64,000 bases of DNA, from NCBI RefSeq assembly GCF_022836495.1, contig NZ_BQXM01000001.1, forward strand, positions 62,001-126,000, written 5' to 3'. The stretch comes from Desulforhabdus sp. TSK. Its GTDB lineage: Bacteria; Desulfobacterota; Syntrophobacteria; Syntrophobacterales; Syntrophobacteraceae. Within the stretch, counting starts at the first letter, position 1; the number at the start of each line of letters is the position of its first letter. Made by a program: the position numbers and the translations under genes. The notes under the pieces are model-generated. The model made no database searches. It had not been told where the DNA came from and saw only the letters and a program-made list of their open reading frames with translations. Below, one piece after another: positions 31,984 to 42,023 of the stretch.

Positions 31984-34689
31984 TCAGTGGAGCTCCGTTG
32001 GGCTGTCCAGCACCTCGCGCGTCACCTGCAGCATCTGGGTCATTTGGTAAGGCTTGCTGATGAACCCGCGCGCTCCAAGCTGGAAGAGCTCATCCGTCGA
32101 ACCGTCGGGAGAATAGCCGCTGATGACCACGACTTTCACATCGGGGTTGATGGTCCGCAGTTCCTTGAGACATTCCGTGCCGCTGATTCCGGGCATGATA
32201 AGGTCGAGGAGCACCAGGTCAATGGATTTCCAATGACTTCGATACATATCAAGAGCGACCTGTCCGTTTTCAGCCATCAAAATGGAGTATCCAAATTTGG
32301 TCAGGATCTGATTTCCCAGATCCCTGATGTAGTCCTCATCATCAACGAGCAGAATCGTCTCGGAACCCTTTTTCATGGCCTTGACGGGACCGGTTTCGGC
32401 TTCATCCTTCGTTTCCGCTTCGTCAATGGTCGGCAGATAAATCTCAAAGGTGGTTCCCTCGCCGGGCTGACTTTCGCAGGAAATATAGCCTCCGTGACTG
32501 CTGACGATACCGTAAACCATGGAGAGGCCAAGCCCCGTTCCCTTGCCGATGCCTTTACTGCTGAAAAAAGGCTCAAAGATGCGTGCGAGTGTCGCCGAGT
32601 CCATCCCGTGTCCCGTGTCCGACACCTGGAGCATGACATAGCTGCCGGGGGTGGCTCCCATGTGAGATTTGCAATAGGATTCATCCAGGAAAACGTTCTT
32701 GGTGCATATGAGGAGCTTACCGCCCGAAGGCATGGCATCCCGGGCATTGACGGCCAGGTTCATGAGCAATTGCTCGATTTGGGCTGGATCGGCATTGACG
32801 GAATGCAAGTCTCCGGCAAGATGCAGCTCGATGCCGATCATCTTTGGGATGGTCCGATCCAGAAGCTTGCGCAATTGAACGATCTCCTGGTTCAAATCCA
32901 TGGGGCGGAGCTTGCTCTCGATCTTTCGGCTGAAGGTCAGCAACTGTCGGGTGAGATCTGCACCGCGCTGAGCGGCACCGAAAATTTCTTGGAGGTAGGG
33001 ATGATGGGCTCCATCGGACTCCTGGTCCATGAGGAGCAGTTCCGAGTATCCTTGAATGGCCTGGAGCAGATTGTTGAAGTCGTGGGCAATGCCCCCCGCC
33101 AGGGTGCCCACCGCTTCCATTTTGTGAGCGTGGAGCAGTTGGGCCTCCAGGTTCTTCTGGGGGGTGATGTCCCGTATAAAATGGAGTGTGGCCGTCTTTT
33201 TTTCCCATGTGTGAAGGATGGCGTTGACCTCAAACCAGAGCTGCTCTCGCTTCTTGTTTCTGGCCCTGTAGATATGCGTTCCGGACGGCTCGTCTCCCCG
33301 CAACGTTCTCAAAAGCCTTTCCATGGCTGCCGTTCTCTCGTCCGGGTGCAGCAGGTCCATAAACGACATGCTCGTCAATTCCTGGGGCGTATACCCCGTA
33401 ATGGTCGACAGGTGGGGATTGGGGAACTTGATGAAGCCGTCCTGGTGGATAAAGATCCCTTCGTTGGTATTTTCCATCAGGAGGCGGTATTTTTGTTCGG
33501 ACTCCATCAGTGCGGATTGTGCCTTCCTGCGCTCGCCGATTTCCTTTTGGAGTTGCACATTTTTCCCCTCGACATCCTGCTTGCTCTTGGCTGTCTCTTC
33601 CAGTCGTGCTCGGAGGATGAGGTTGTGCGTGTTGATCCTCCAGGCCAGAGCGGTCCCCGCCAGGACAATCAATGACAGGATGCCCATGGCGACGGGAAGG
33701 CGCCACGGGGCCGTAATGCCGAATATTTCCGCCGCGGGGGAGAGCACTACCAGGGAGAAAGGAGTCCCTTTGATGGGAACTCTTCCCATGATGAGCTCCT
33801 CATCGCTTCCCTGTCTGGAAGAGGGTTTCAGGCGGTAAATCTTGCCTGCCGGCAGGTCAATGATCTCCCCCACCTTGTATTGGTTAAGAGTCTGCTGGAC
33901 ATCCGAGGGGAGATTGAGGCTGCCATAGTTGGACACGATGTAAATGGTTCGCCTGCTCGTGCTGTTTGTTTCCTTCACGAGATGCTTGTATACGGGTTGT
34001 GCCGAAACCCACGCGACAATTTGACCTTGGTAGCTCTGTTTGTAGTAGTAGGCGATGGACAGCAGTACGTCCTGATTTTGTTTGTCCGGGTCCACGAGAA
34101 TGGTCGCATCTGAAAGCTCCGGTGCGAGGAGGCGCGAGAGGTCATGCTCATCCTTCAATTTCGATTCCTGGGATGAGACTCCCGACAGCAACTGCCCGTC
34201 TGTATTGATGAAAGCGATCTCTTTGTATATTTTTTCCTTGTCCAGGGTCTTGTCGTTCAGGATGCGGCTGAACGCCTCCGACACACTGTAAAGAGACGCC
34301 TGGAGTCCGTATTCCATGGACATGCCCAGTGCTTTGCTGTGAAAGAAAGAAAAAATACTTCGGTTTTCTTGCAAATCCCTCAAATCGTTTTTGCGTTCGT
34401 AGTAAAAATAACTCACCGCAAGGGAGCGCTTCTCCATGTCCTGTTTCAGTTGATCAAGGGCAGCCTCCTGCAGTTGCATCTGCGAAAGATAATTGGCGAA
34501 GAGCAGAAACCCGATATATCCCAGCAGGATGATGCTGGCGATCGCGGCAGTGATGTTCCAATTGTTCCTCGGAAATATGGGGATTCCCTTGGGGGGGGGA
34601 TCGCAGACCGCTTGGGGAGGCATCTTCGACACCTGTGTCTGTCTGGAAAAACCGGGGTAAAATTTAAATAAAGTGGGATAGAATTTCAT
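31984..34689 (-). CDS. Hybrid sensor histidine kinase with receiver domain
   Basis: About 901 aa. One membrane helix near 45-66 (AAIASIILLGYIGFLLFANYL), a periplasmic sensor of about 270 residues resembling dCache (KRSLAVSYFYYERKNDLRDL, FINTDGQLLSG), a second helix (GILSLIVLAGTALAW), a coiled coil, a PAS domain (LLMENTNEGIFIHQDG), the phosphoacceptor in GGIAHDFNNLL near 533, an ATPase domain (NLAVNARDAM, DTGHGM, GKGTGLGLSMVYG) and a C-terminal receiver with LVLLDLIMPG near 830. No response regulator, HPt or output gene is nearby, so it is an orphan. The start at 34689 has no clear ribosome site and could move. Confidence 0.92.
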   Translation of the reverse strand: MKFYPTLFKFYPGFSRQTQVSKMPPQAVCDPPPKGIPIFPRNNWNITAAIASIILLGYIGFLLFANYLSQMQLQEAALDQLKQDMEKRSLAVSYFYYERKNDLRDLQENRSIFSFFHSKALGMSMEYGLQASLYSVSEAFSRILNDKTLDKEKIYKEIAFINTDGQLLSGVSSQESKLKDEHDLSRLLAPELSDATILVDPDKQNQDVLLSIAYYYKQSYQGQIVAWVSAQPVYKHLVKETNSTSRRTIYIVSNYGSLNLPSDVQQTLNQYKVGEIIDLPAGKIYRLKPSSRQGSDEELIMGRVPIKGTPFSLVVLSPAAEIFGITAPWRLPVAMGILSLIVLAGTALAWRINTHNLILRARLEETAKSKQDVEGKNVQLQKEIGERRKAQSALMESEQKYRLLMENTNEGIFIHQDGFIKFPNPHLSTITGYTPQELTSMSFMDLLHPDERTAAMERLLRTLRGDEPSGTHIYRARNKKREQLWFEVNAILHTWEKKTATLHFIRDITPQKNLEAQLLHAHKMEAVGTLAGGIAHDFNNLLQAIQGYSELLLMDQESDGAHHPYLQEIFGAAQRGADLTRQLLTFSRKIESKLRPMDLNQEIVQLRKLLDRTIPKMIGIELHLAGDLHSVNADPAQIEQLLMNLAVNARDAMPSGGKLLICTKNVFLDESYCKSHMGATPGSYVMLQVSDTGHGMDSATLARIFEPFFSSKGIGKGTGLGLSMVYGIVSSHGGYISCESQPGEGTTFEIYLPTIDEAETKDEAETGPVKAMKKGSETILLVDDEDYIRDLGNQILTKFGYSILMAENGQVALDMYRSHWKSIDLVLLDLIMPGISGTECLKELRTINPDVKVVVISGYSPDGSTDELFQLGARGFISKPYQMTQMLQVTREVLDSPTELH

Positions 34690-35034
34690 AACAATGCCAC
34701 CGGATCTACCATGCTGGCTACCCTGTGCAGAGAAAAGATGAAAGAGGTATCTCGAGAGGGATGAAGCCTTCCGGATACCATATCTCATCATCCACCAAAC
34801 TCAAACAACTTTGTCTAGAGAAATGTGCCCTGGAAGCGGCGGAGATGATTTTCGCCATCAAATCGACCTTTAGTGAGCATATAGTGAGTATGGATTTCTT
34901 GACGCTTATTTCGGCTTTTGTCGTGCTCAGCATTAACCTTTTCATTAAAAAAATAAAAACCATGTCCACAAAATGCGAAGTAAAATGGAATCTCAGCCGT
35001 TTGCAAATGTGAGAAGATGGAGGAGACTGCAAAG
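34690..35034. other. Intergenic region between kinase and MBL gene
   Basis: 345 bases, AT-richer than average. Overlapping open frames of about 95-100 codons exist on both strands (for example 34725-35012 plus) but have no ribosome site or family resemblance. It presumably carries the divergent promoters. Nothing else is recognisable. Confidence 0.35.
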
Positions 35035-35700
35035 ATGAAAATAACGAACGAAATTTACCAGGTAGGGGGAGGAGAATACAGTGCTCCTCAGGATGCGGCC
35101 GTTTACCTGATCTGCTTTAATGACCATGCAGCCCTGGTCGATGCCGGATGCGGCTACGGTCAGAACCGGATTCTGAACAACATTCGAAAGTGTGGAATCT
35201 CCCCTGAAGCCATCGAGTATCTGCTGATTACCCACTGTCATTTTGACCACACCGGCGGGATCAAGGCGTTGAAAGAAATCCTTGGTTTCAAGACCGTAGC
35301 CCACGAGCTGGATGCGCCCTTTCTTGAAAGAGGGGATCCCCATGTGACAGCGGCTTCCTGGTATGGGTCCCCCATGGAATCGTTTCCCGTCGACATAAAA
35401 GTTTCGGGCTCTCGGCAGGAGATTCCTCTGGGTGGGAGAGAGATACTGGCCCTCCACACCCCGGGTCACTCTCCCGGCTCCATGGTCTATGTGACGGAAT
35501 CTCAGGGGAATAACGTCGTCTTTGCTCAGGATGTCCATGGCCCCCTTCACCCCGATTTGCTTTCTCAGCGGGAGGATTATCTGCACTCCCTGGAGATTCT
35601 GTTGAATCTGCAGGCCGACATCCTGTGCGAAGGCCACTACGGGGTGGTGAGAGGAAAGAAGAAAGTCTCTACATTCATACGACAATTTATGAATGCGTGA
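35035..35700 (+). CDS. Metallo-beta-lactamase-fold hydrolase
   Basis: 221 aa. The metal motif THCHFDHTGG (HxHxDH) lies near residue 67; further ligands are in LHTPGHSPGS, FAQDVHG and EGHYG. The overall layout resembles the small Zn hydrolase (glyoxalase II / ribonuclease Z-like) class, with a loop around residues 115-135. GGAGGAG is 9 bases before the ATG at 35035, preferred over an in-frame ATG at 35017. Substrate unknown. Confidence 0.85.
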   Translation: MKITNEIYQVGGGEYSAPQDAAVYLICFNDHAALVDAGCGYGQNRILNNIRKCGISPEAIEYLLITHCHFDHTGGIKALKEILGFKTVAHELDAPFLERGDPHVTAASWYGSPMESFPVDIKVSGSRQEIPLGGREILALHTPGHSPGSMVYVTESQGNNVVFAQDVHGPLHPDLLSQREDYLHSLEILLNLQADILCEGHYGVVRGKKKVSTFIRQFMNA

Positions 35701-35827
35701 GGGCATGTGGGAAATCTGATCCATGCGCTTCTCCACGCGGAGGGCGGGGTCGATAAAAGTTCGCAAGCCCTGGTGCTCCTCCCTTGCCGGAATGAGACGT
35801 TCCTGTCGTCGAGTCTTGTGCTTTGCA

Positions 35828-36247
35828 TCACATTTCTTCCTCTCCGACCGGGGGGCAAGGCAGGATCCGATAGTCTGGATCGTTGGCGTACCGGTAACCG
35901 GGCAGTCCCTCCTCGTGCGGAAAAGGGGTGCGGTTGATGACGTCCTCCGGGAGTTGCGTGGCGTCATCGAAAACATGAAAAGCGAAATGGAGCAAATTGA
36001 GTCTTTCGTCGTATCTTTTCTCCAGGAGGTAAAAATAGAGGGCTCGAACGGTTTCTTCGTTTGTCAGCATACCCTTTTGTAATTTCCTTTGAAGGAAAAG
36101 CTCTACAAATTCCGGAGTGGGATGGATGAGCGATGCAGTAAAGGCATCGCACCCCGTCTGACAGTCCTCATCGCCTGGGTGGAAATCTTCGAATTCCTGA
36201 AGCAACCGTCTCCAGTCGATGGACGGAGTGAGATCTTTCGTTGCCAC
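35828..36247 (-). CDS. Conserved-looking protein of unknown function
   Basis: 139 aa, acidic, with no signal peptide or membrane segment. It begins GTG with AGAGGAT 6 bases upstream. The middle is helical (PTPEFVELFLQRKL, EETVRALYFYLLEKRYDERL) and the C-terminus is coil-rich with FPHEEGLPGYRYANDPDYR. CQTGCDAF holds a CxxxC pair. I do not recognise a family. It is transcribed toward the MBL gene and separated from it by 127 bases. Confidence 0.6.
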   Translation of the reverse strand: MATKDLTPSIDWRRLLQEFEDFHPGDEDCQTGCDAFTASLIHPTPEFVELFLQRKLQKGMLTNEETVRALYFYLLEKRYDERLNLLHFAFHVFDDATQLPEDVINRTPFPHEEGLPGYRYANDPDYRILPCPPVGEEEM

Positions 36248-36368
36248 GATTTATCCTCTTTGAAGGTGGTGTCAAGGTGTGGAAAAGAACCGCTTCCAGT
36301 ATACCAGAGTCATGGGCTGATGGCATGGCCGAACGTCTTTGCGGCCGAATACGGATTGGAAAATAAAA

Positions 36369-36392
36369 AACGTCAGGCCGGAGCCTGACGTT
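36369..36392 (-). terminator. Intrinsic terminator (minus strand)
   Basis: AACGTCAGGC, loop CGGA, GCCTGACGTT; in minus-strand sense it is followed by TTTTATTTTCC. It lies 85 bases after the stop of the 51-aa gene at 36477-36632, which it likely ends. Confidence 0.85.
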
Positions 36393-36476
36393 CAAAAGTT
36401 CGAAACTCATTACCATTCAAATCAATCAGCCTTTTATCATTGCTCTTGAGCCTCGATGTCCGGCCGGGTCTGCTGC

Positions 36477-36632
36477 CTATTCCTTCAGCTGAGACAGACG
36501 GTCGATGCCTGCCAGGATCAAGAATCCTGCTATGAACAGGGCACTGCATCCAGGTAATGGACTTTCGCCAATAATGTGGAAGCCCATGAAGCCTACCGAA
36601 AGGCCAAAAAGAATTTGTAATGAAGTCATCAT
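36477..36632 (-). CDS. Tiny hydrophobic membrane protein, unknown
   Basis: 51-aa gene: start MMTSLQILFGLSVGFMG, middle SALFIAGFLILAGIDRL, end SQLKE. Two short hydrophobic segments are separated by HIIGESPLPGC, suggesting a helical hairpin or one membrane span. Support comes from AAGGAG 6 bases before the ATG at 36632 and an intrinsic terminator just downstream. No family recognised. Confidence 0.6.
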   Translation of the reverse strand: MMTSLQILFGLSVGFMGFHIIGESPLPGCSALFIAGFLILAGIDRLSQLKE

Positions 36633-37254
36633 ATCAAGCTCCTTGTTGAGTTGAGCTATCTTATCAGCAATTCATATGCCAATGGCTCAGGAGTCGTGTG
36701 TGGCCGCAGCGACAGGCCGCGCCAGATGCCCCCATGCCCAGCAAAGAAGGATGTGATGATATTTCATTAAAATAGCTTATTATGGTGATTTCTCTTGGAG
36801 TAAGAGACCTTTTCAGCCGTTGGCCGAGGGCTGTTGAACTCGTGGCGACTCCAAAGCGGACCTTCTGCCATTGCTGCCGCGATGAAGAATCTCAGGATTC
36901 TCCAGATGCTTTCGGGGTAATGCCGGTCAGGACGCATTGACGGGAGAACATTTTCGCAGCTTTATGCGTATCAGGGGATATTGATGGAACGAATCGGGGG
37001 AGGGAGCCCGGGAAGGGCTTTCAGGATGGTCTACAAAAACGTGCGCAATGGTTTACAAATTTGTCGGTCCGCCGTGAGGCAGACAATCGGCAGCAAACAC
37101 ACTGCCTCGCTCAAACCTCCAGGGAAAGATGGGGCCGTGTCTTCTGCATTGTTTTCGGGGCAACGGTCAAATCCGGATCGAAAGCATGCGTAAGAATTGA
37201 ATTGAAATCTTTTTATATTTGGGGAGATCTTTCCGTGTGGCGCGCATCAATCGC
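36633..37254. other. Gene-poor region
   Basis: About 620 bases with no supported gene. Small frames (36981-37193 plus and others) lack ribosome sites and family features. An AT-rich segment at 36760-36800 is probably promoter for the 51-aa gene or plus-strand transcription. I see no repeats or RNA signature. Confidence 0.35.
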
Positions 37255-37671
37255 TCAGTCCACCACGGGAATCAGAACTCCCTGTGTCACTCCAAAGCGC
37301 ATGCAGTCTCGTCTTGAGGGCAGGAGGAAGTCAATCTTGTTCTTGTGCTTTTTGGGCATGAGGTCCTGGAATTCCACCAGGTGGCTTTTTCCATTGACCA
37401 CGAGATAGAATCGGTCGCCAAATTCGTAATTTCTCGCCAGATCGGGACTCAATGCAACCACCTTCCGGTAGTGCTCCGGCCTGATACGCATGGAAGAAGC
37501 GGTACGGCCGGGTGTGGCGTCGGTACACCTGGGACTGTTGGTGTAGGCGCTCACCGTCACTCGATGCAGGTCTGAATTGTCTTGATTGGTGGAAGGATAC
37601 GCGGCGATGGGGAGTTGACAGAACATAGTGGCCAGGCAATAAATGGATAACATTCCGATATTTTTCGTCAT
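37255..37671 (-). CDS. Secreted 3D-domain (RlpA/MltA-like barrel) protein
   Basis: 138 aa. Signal peptide MTKNIGMLSIYCLATMFCQL, then a small double-psi barrel: VTVSAYTNSPRCTDATPGRTASS, ALSPDLARNYEFGDRFYLVV, VEFQDLMPKKHKNKIDFLL. The AYT(x)...TA.G start and GD-x-F/V segment identify the 3D-type domain of peptidoglycan-acting proteins. The three aspartates are only partly recognisable (ALSPDL, YEFGD, QDLM). GGAAG stands 6 bases before the ATG at 37671. Expected role is cell-wall related; uncertain. Confidence 0.72.
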   Translation of the reverse strand: MTKNIGMLSIYCLATMFCQLPIAAYPSTNQDNSDLHRVTVSAYTNSPRCTDATPGRTASSMRIRPEHYRKVVALSPDLARNYEFGDRFYLVVNGKSHLVEFQDLMPKKHKNKIDFLLPSRRDCMRFGVTQGVLIPVVD

Positions 37672-38182
37672 TCTTTCTTCCTTTGTACACGGGTTGGTAA
37701 AGGAAAGGGGAGGACTGTAACACCTTCCGCTTTCCGTGTTGTGAGACAGATTTTTTCCTTGAACCACTCTGTCATCACGGATCTCGCTTGTCCAATGAAC
37801 ACACTGACCTCAGGAAATGACCGTTGCCTCGATCTCGGGGGTATGGAGATTTGCACAAACCTTGCCAGAACTCCACACGAAGCGCTTCCGAAGCTTCCCC
37901 CCTTCCTGTGCCCGGATGGGCGCAGCCTTGAAACGAAAAAAACACTGAGTTTGCTGCAGCAATAATCAATGATTAAATTGGTTTTATTGTTACTTCACCT
38001 CGCATTCTCTAGTATCTTCTATAGACAATGTTTATCCAAGCTATCGGCTTTATTAATTACTTAATAACGTTGACAAATCACAATCCGGGGCCACCCTATA
38101 GCATTTTCCGGTCGAAAGCAAGCCGTGAAGTTCAATATTTCAAAAATAAGAAACTTCAATTGTAAAATTAGTATCTTACGGC
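37672..38182. other. AT-rich intergenic region
   Basis: 510 bases with no supported gene. From about 37960 to 38180 the sequence is markedly AT-richer than neighbouring genes. On the minus strand TTGGAT-N17-GATACT (near 38048-38008) could be a promoter for the 3D-domain gene. No terminal repeats or integrase remnants were seen. Confidence 0.35.
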
Positions 38183-40762
38183 CTATTGATCCTGCTGGGG
38201 TGTGCTCGGCAAGATTATCCACTCGTAACCGTCCGAGATCGCCTGAAGGGCTCCCTCCAGGTCCGTTCGGTGGAATGGGATGTGGAGCGTGCGGCACTTT
38301 TCCAAGGCCGCCGCAGCCGGAAAACCGAAGCCATTCTGGTAACCGCACGAAAAGATAACCGCCCTGGGCTTGACCCGTTCGAAAAGGAGATTGCTGTTGG
38401 AATGGCGGCTTCCGTGATGGGGGGAGATGAGGAGCACCTTTAAGCCCTCGGGGACAGGGTTGTCAAAAAGCAGACGTTCCACCGAAGCATCGATATCCCC
38501 TGGAAGAATGACCCGCGTGTTCCCATGATCAATCTGCAGGACGAGAGAGGCATTGTTGAGATTGGCTCCATCCGATCCCTTCTGAATGTAAGAAGGAGTC
38601 GGATGGAGCAAGCGGACCTTGCACCCCCCGATGTCGTGCTCTCCCTGGATTTGATCCAGGCGTTTCACAGGAATGGCGCGTTTTGATGCCAAATCGGCAA
38701 ATTCATGACCATTGCTCGTGCCGTCCTGAATGCCGCTTTCCCAGTATTCACCCACTGTGAACTGCGAAAGAATGAAGCGCAGTCCGTTTTTATGGTCGGG
38801 GTGATCATGGGAGAGGATCACGTAGTCAATTTTTTCCAAGCCCAAATGCCAGAGAAATGGTGCCAGGACGGATTTCCCCACGTCGAAGGAGTCGTCGAGA
38901 AAGCCACCCCCATCTACGAGCATGGATTGGCCGTTGGGAAACTGGAGGAGTGTCGACGTCCCCTGGCCCACATCGATGACATGGACCGTCAACTGCCGAT
39001 TGCTTCCAGGTGCCGTGAATGCGTGCTTCAGGAAACTCGCGGAACAAAGCAGGAATGCCACGGCTGAGAGGGCTGCCGCCTTCCGTAGCCATCCCCAATG
39101 GGTTAACAGGATGGCAAGGACAACATAGAAGATCGTTATGGAGAGTAGGGAAACAGTTCCCACCCAGAAATAAGCCCACGAAAGGCTGCTGAACCAGAGA
39201 ATGATCTTCTGAGACAACTCTAGAAAAAATCCCCCCGTCACCAGGAAAAGATGAGCGAGATTTTCATTCAGCGCCAAAAGAGCGACTCCCGCCAAACCCG
39301 TGGGAAGAACCAGGAATCCCACCAGGGGAACGAGCACTATATTGGACAGGAGCCCTGCCGGGGAAATGCCGTAAAAGTGATAAGCACAAAGGGGCAGAAC
39401 CATGATGTTCGCGGCCAGGGAAACCGAAAACGCCTCCGTAAACGGGCTCAGGAGCCTGCCCATGGGATGTGCCAGGGCGGATTTCAAAAGGGGGATGCTG
39501 TTTTGAACGCGTTGGAATCGGGGATAAAGAATGAACATGCCCAGCATGGCGGCAAAGGACAGCTGAAAGGAGATCTGCCACAGGCTGTTGGGCGCCATGA
39601 GTAAAATGACGAAGGCTGCTGCGGCAAGGGATGTCATGGCGTCGTTCGATCGGTAAAGGCAGACCGCCGCGAAAAGGAGCAGAAGCATGAGCCCCGATCT
39701 CCAGGTGGGAAGCGCAAGGCCGCTGATGAGGGCGTACAGCAAGGCCGCACACAATGCTCCCCAGAGAGCGATGTGCCGGTCGCTGTATCGCATGAGCCAT
39801 GTGGGATACAGATAGCGGACCAGGCGGGAAATGAGCCAGAGGACGCTCATGCCGACCAGGCTCAGGTGCAGCCCCGAGATGGAAAGAAGGTGCGTCACGC
39901 CCGCTCTGTTCAGATGGTCGTTCCATGCCGCCGAGAGGGTGCCCCGGTAGCCCAGAAGGAGCGCTGCATAAAAATTGGCGGTGTCCGGCTGCAGCTTCTC
40001 CGTCAAATACACGTACGCTCTCTGACGAAAGGTCTCGAGACGGTTTGCCACGGAGTGGAGGACCGACAGGGGAAAGAGCCTTTGGGAGGGGGGGAGCCTG
40101 ATGATCCAGCGTTCGTCGGGTAGATAGGCCCTTCCAAAAAAGCCTCTTTCAGCCTGCTGCCTTGCATAGGGGTAGGCTCCAGGGTTTTGAAAATCCCGGA
40201 AGGGTTTGAGAGACAGCTGCACCAGGATCCGATCACCCGGCAGCCAGGTGGAAAGGGTGTGCGGCTCCATCTTCAGGGTGAGAATCACGCCGCAATCGAT
40301 CTCTATACTCTTGCCTTGCCAAAAGCCCTTCACCAGGGTCACGGGGAGGCGCGCTTTGTCAGGATAAAATTCAGGGGGAGATCGGACTTCTGCCAGGTAG
40401 AGCGTTTGCGGGCGATCGAAAAATGGAGCGATCGTCTGAGGATTGGGCAGAACAGGTGAAGACAAAGCCGCAGACCATGCCCCCAGCACTGCAAAAAACA
40501 GGGGCGGCAGCAGGACGCAATGGCAGGACAGGCGGTTGATCCGTCCAGCCGCCAGGAGGGCGGCAAGGAGTGCACACAGGCAAGCGGCAAAAGCAGTGTT
40601 GGAAAGCGGAAGGGGACACAGGCGCTCCAGAAGCATCCCCCCCACAAAGGCAAGCGTCAGAACGATGAGGGGGCGGGTTGTCCGGAACAAAAGAGCGCTC
40701 TTCTGGTGAGCCGGAGAATCCTCGGGGCTGCACACCGGGGATTCCGAAGTATTTCGGCTCAA
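38183..40762 (-). CDS. comEC: ComEC/Rec2 DNA-uptake channel protein
   Basis: 859 aa. Three parts: an N-terminal OB-like domain after two membrane helices (FWQGKSIEIDCGVIL, SLKPFRDFQNPGAYP), a Competence domain of about eight helices with GVTHLLSISGLHLSLVGM (family hallmark HLLSISGLH), and a C-terminal MBL domain with LSHDHPDHKNG near residue 649 and SPHHGSRHSN. It would pass single-stranded DNA across the inner membrane and digest the other strand. The TTG start at 40762 is 6 bases past the murA stop, so it is coupled to murA. Confidence 0.93.
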   Translation of the reverse strand: MSRNTSESPVCSPEDSPAHQKSALLFRTTRPLIVLTLAFVGGMLLERLCPLPLSNTAFAACLCALLAALLAAGRINRLSCHCVLLPPLFFAVLGAWSAALSSPVLPNPQTIAPFFDRPQTLYLAEVRSPPEFYPDKARLPVTLVKGFWQGKSIEIDCGVILTLKMEPHTLSTWLPGDRILVQLSLKPFRDFQNPGAYPYARQQAERGFFGRAYLPDERWIIRLPPSQRLFPLSVLHSVANRLETFRQRAYVYLTEKLQPDTANFYAALLLGYRGTLSAAWNDHLNRAGVTHLLSISGLHLSLVGMSVLWLISRLVRYLYPTWLMRYSDRHIALWGALCAALLYALISGLALPTWRSGLMLLLLFAAVCLYRSNDAMTSLAAAAFVILLMAPNSLWQISFQLSFAAMLGMFILYPRFQRVQNSIPLLKSALAHPMGRLLSPFTEAFSVSLAANIMVLPLCAYHFYGISPAGLLSNIVLVPLVGFLVLPTGLAGVALLALNENLAHLFLVTGGFFLELSQKIILWFSSLSWAYFWVGTVSLLSITIFYVVLAILLTHWGWLRKAAALSAVAFLLCSASFLKHAFTAPGSNRQLTVHVIDVGQGTSTLLQFPNGQSMLVDGGGFLDDSFDVGKSVLAPFLWHLGLEKIDYVILSHDHPDHKNGLRFILSQFTVGEYWESGIQDGTSNGHEFADLASKRAIPVKRLDQIQGEHDIGGCKVRLLHPTPSYIQKGSDGANLNNASLVLQIDHGNTRVILPGDIDASVERLLFDNPVPEGLKVLLISPHHGSRHSNSNLLFERVKPRAVIFSCGYQNGFGFPAAAALEKCRTLHIPFHRTDLEGALQAISDGYEWIILPSTPQQDQ

Positions 40763-40768
40763 TTCAGG

Positions 40769-42019
40769 TCATTCCTTTTCTCGCCGGATTCTGGCCCCCA
40801 CGGCAGCAAGCTTTTTCTCCATGGCTTCGTATCCACGGTCCAGATGATAGATGCGGTTGACTTCCGTAATTCCCTCAGCTGCCAGCGCCCCCAGCACCAG
40901 ACACGCTGAGGCGCGGAGGTCGGTGGCCATGACCGGTGCCCCCGAGAGCTTTTTCACTCCTCGCACGACGGCCGTGCGCCCGTCCAGTTCGATGTCCGCT
41001 CCCAACCGTTTCAGTTCCAGGACGTGCATGAAGCGGTTTTCAAAGATCTGTTCGATGATGACGCTTACGCCGTTGCCCAGGGTCATCAAGGACATGAACT
41101 GGGCCTGCATATCCGTGGGGAAAGCGGGATAGGGTGAAGTCTTGACGTCGACACTTTGCAGGGGGCCGTTGCTGCTCACGAGGAGGGAGTCCTGCTCTGG
41201 GGTGATGGACAGTCCCGCCGCTTCCAATTTTCGAATCACGGCTTCCAGGTGTGTCGGCTGACAGGCATTGAGCTTGAGACGCCCTCCGGTGATTCCTGCA
41301 GCAACCAGGTAAGTGCCGGCCTCGATACGATCGGGGATGACGCGGATCCTGCCGGGTGAAAGCTCCTCAACTCCCTCTATGGTGATGACATCGGTTCCGT
41401 CACCTTCGATGCGGGCGCCCATCAGCCGCAGGTATTCCGCCAGTGCCACGACTTCCGGCTCGCGGGCTGCGTTCTTCAGGGTCGTGATTCCGTCGGCCAG
41501 TGCTGCGGCCATCATGAGGTTCTCCGTTCCCGTGACGGTCACCTGGTCAAAGCTGATGGAAGCACCCTTGAGCCGATTGGCTCGGGCAAGGACGTACCCA
41601 TGCTGGAGCTCGACTTCCACCCCCATCCGTTCCAACCCCATGAGATGCAAATCAATGGGGCGGGCGCCGATAGCACAGCCTCCTGGCAGGGACACGCGGG
41701 CACGCTGATAGCGGGCCAGCATGGGACCGAGCACCAGGACGGAAGCCCGCATGGTCTTCACCAGATCGTAGGGTGCTTCCAACGTATGGATATCGCTCGT
41801 ATCAATGTGCAGAAGATCGTTGTGCTCGCAGGCTGCTCCCATGTGCGTGAGCAACTTCTGCATGGTGCGAATGTCGCGGAGCTTGGGGGCATTTTCAAAG
41901 GTATGCTTTCCCGCAGCCAGCAGTGCTGCGGCCATGAGGGGCAGGGTGGCATTCTTCGCCCCGCTGATGGTCACCTCTCCCTCCAGGGGGATCCCCCCTT
42001 CAATCACCAGTTTGTCCAT
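40769..42019 (-). CDS. murA: UDP-N-acetylglucosamine 1-carboxyvinyltransferase
   Basis: 416-aa enzyme of the first committed peptidoglycan step, adding enolpyruvate from PEP to UDP-GlcNAc. MDKLVIEGG start, ISGAKNA (Lys, Asn of the site) and the fosfomycin-target cysteine in GGCAIGARP near residue 114 are all present, so fosfomycin sensitivity is expected on this criterion. AGGTGAGAAT precedes the ATG. It lies 4 bases after the prmC stop in the rho-to-comEC run. Confidence 0.96.
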   Translation of the reverse strand: MDKLVIEGGIPLEGEVTISGAKNATLPLMAAALLAAGKHTFENAPKLRDIRTMQKLLTHMGAACEHNDLLHIDTSDIHTLEAPYDLVKTMRASVLVLGPMLARYQRARVSLPGGCAIGARPIDLHLMGLERMGVEVELQHGYVLARANRLKGASISFDQVTVTGTENLMMAAALADGITTLKNAAREPEVVALAEYLRLMGARIEGDGTDVITIEGVEELSPGRIRVIPDRIEAGTYLVAAGITGGRLKLNACQPTHLEAVIRKLEAAGLSITPEQDSLLVSSNGPLQSVDVKTSPYPAFPTDMQAQFMSLMTLGNGVSVIIEQIFENRFMHVLELKRLGADIELDGRTAVVRGVKKLSGAPVMATDLRASACLVLGALAAEGITEVNRIYHLDRGYEAMEKKLAAVGARIRREKE

Positions 42020-42023
42020 ATTC

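Noticed and set aside
31987-33675. 562-codon open frame on the plus strand
   Set aside because: Antisense to the histidine kinase, whose domains are complete and continuous.
34725-35012. 95-codon plus-strand frame between kinase and MBL gene
   Set aside because: No ribosome site, no family features, and a competing frame exists on the other strand.
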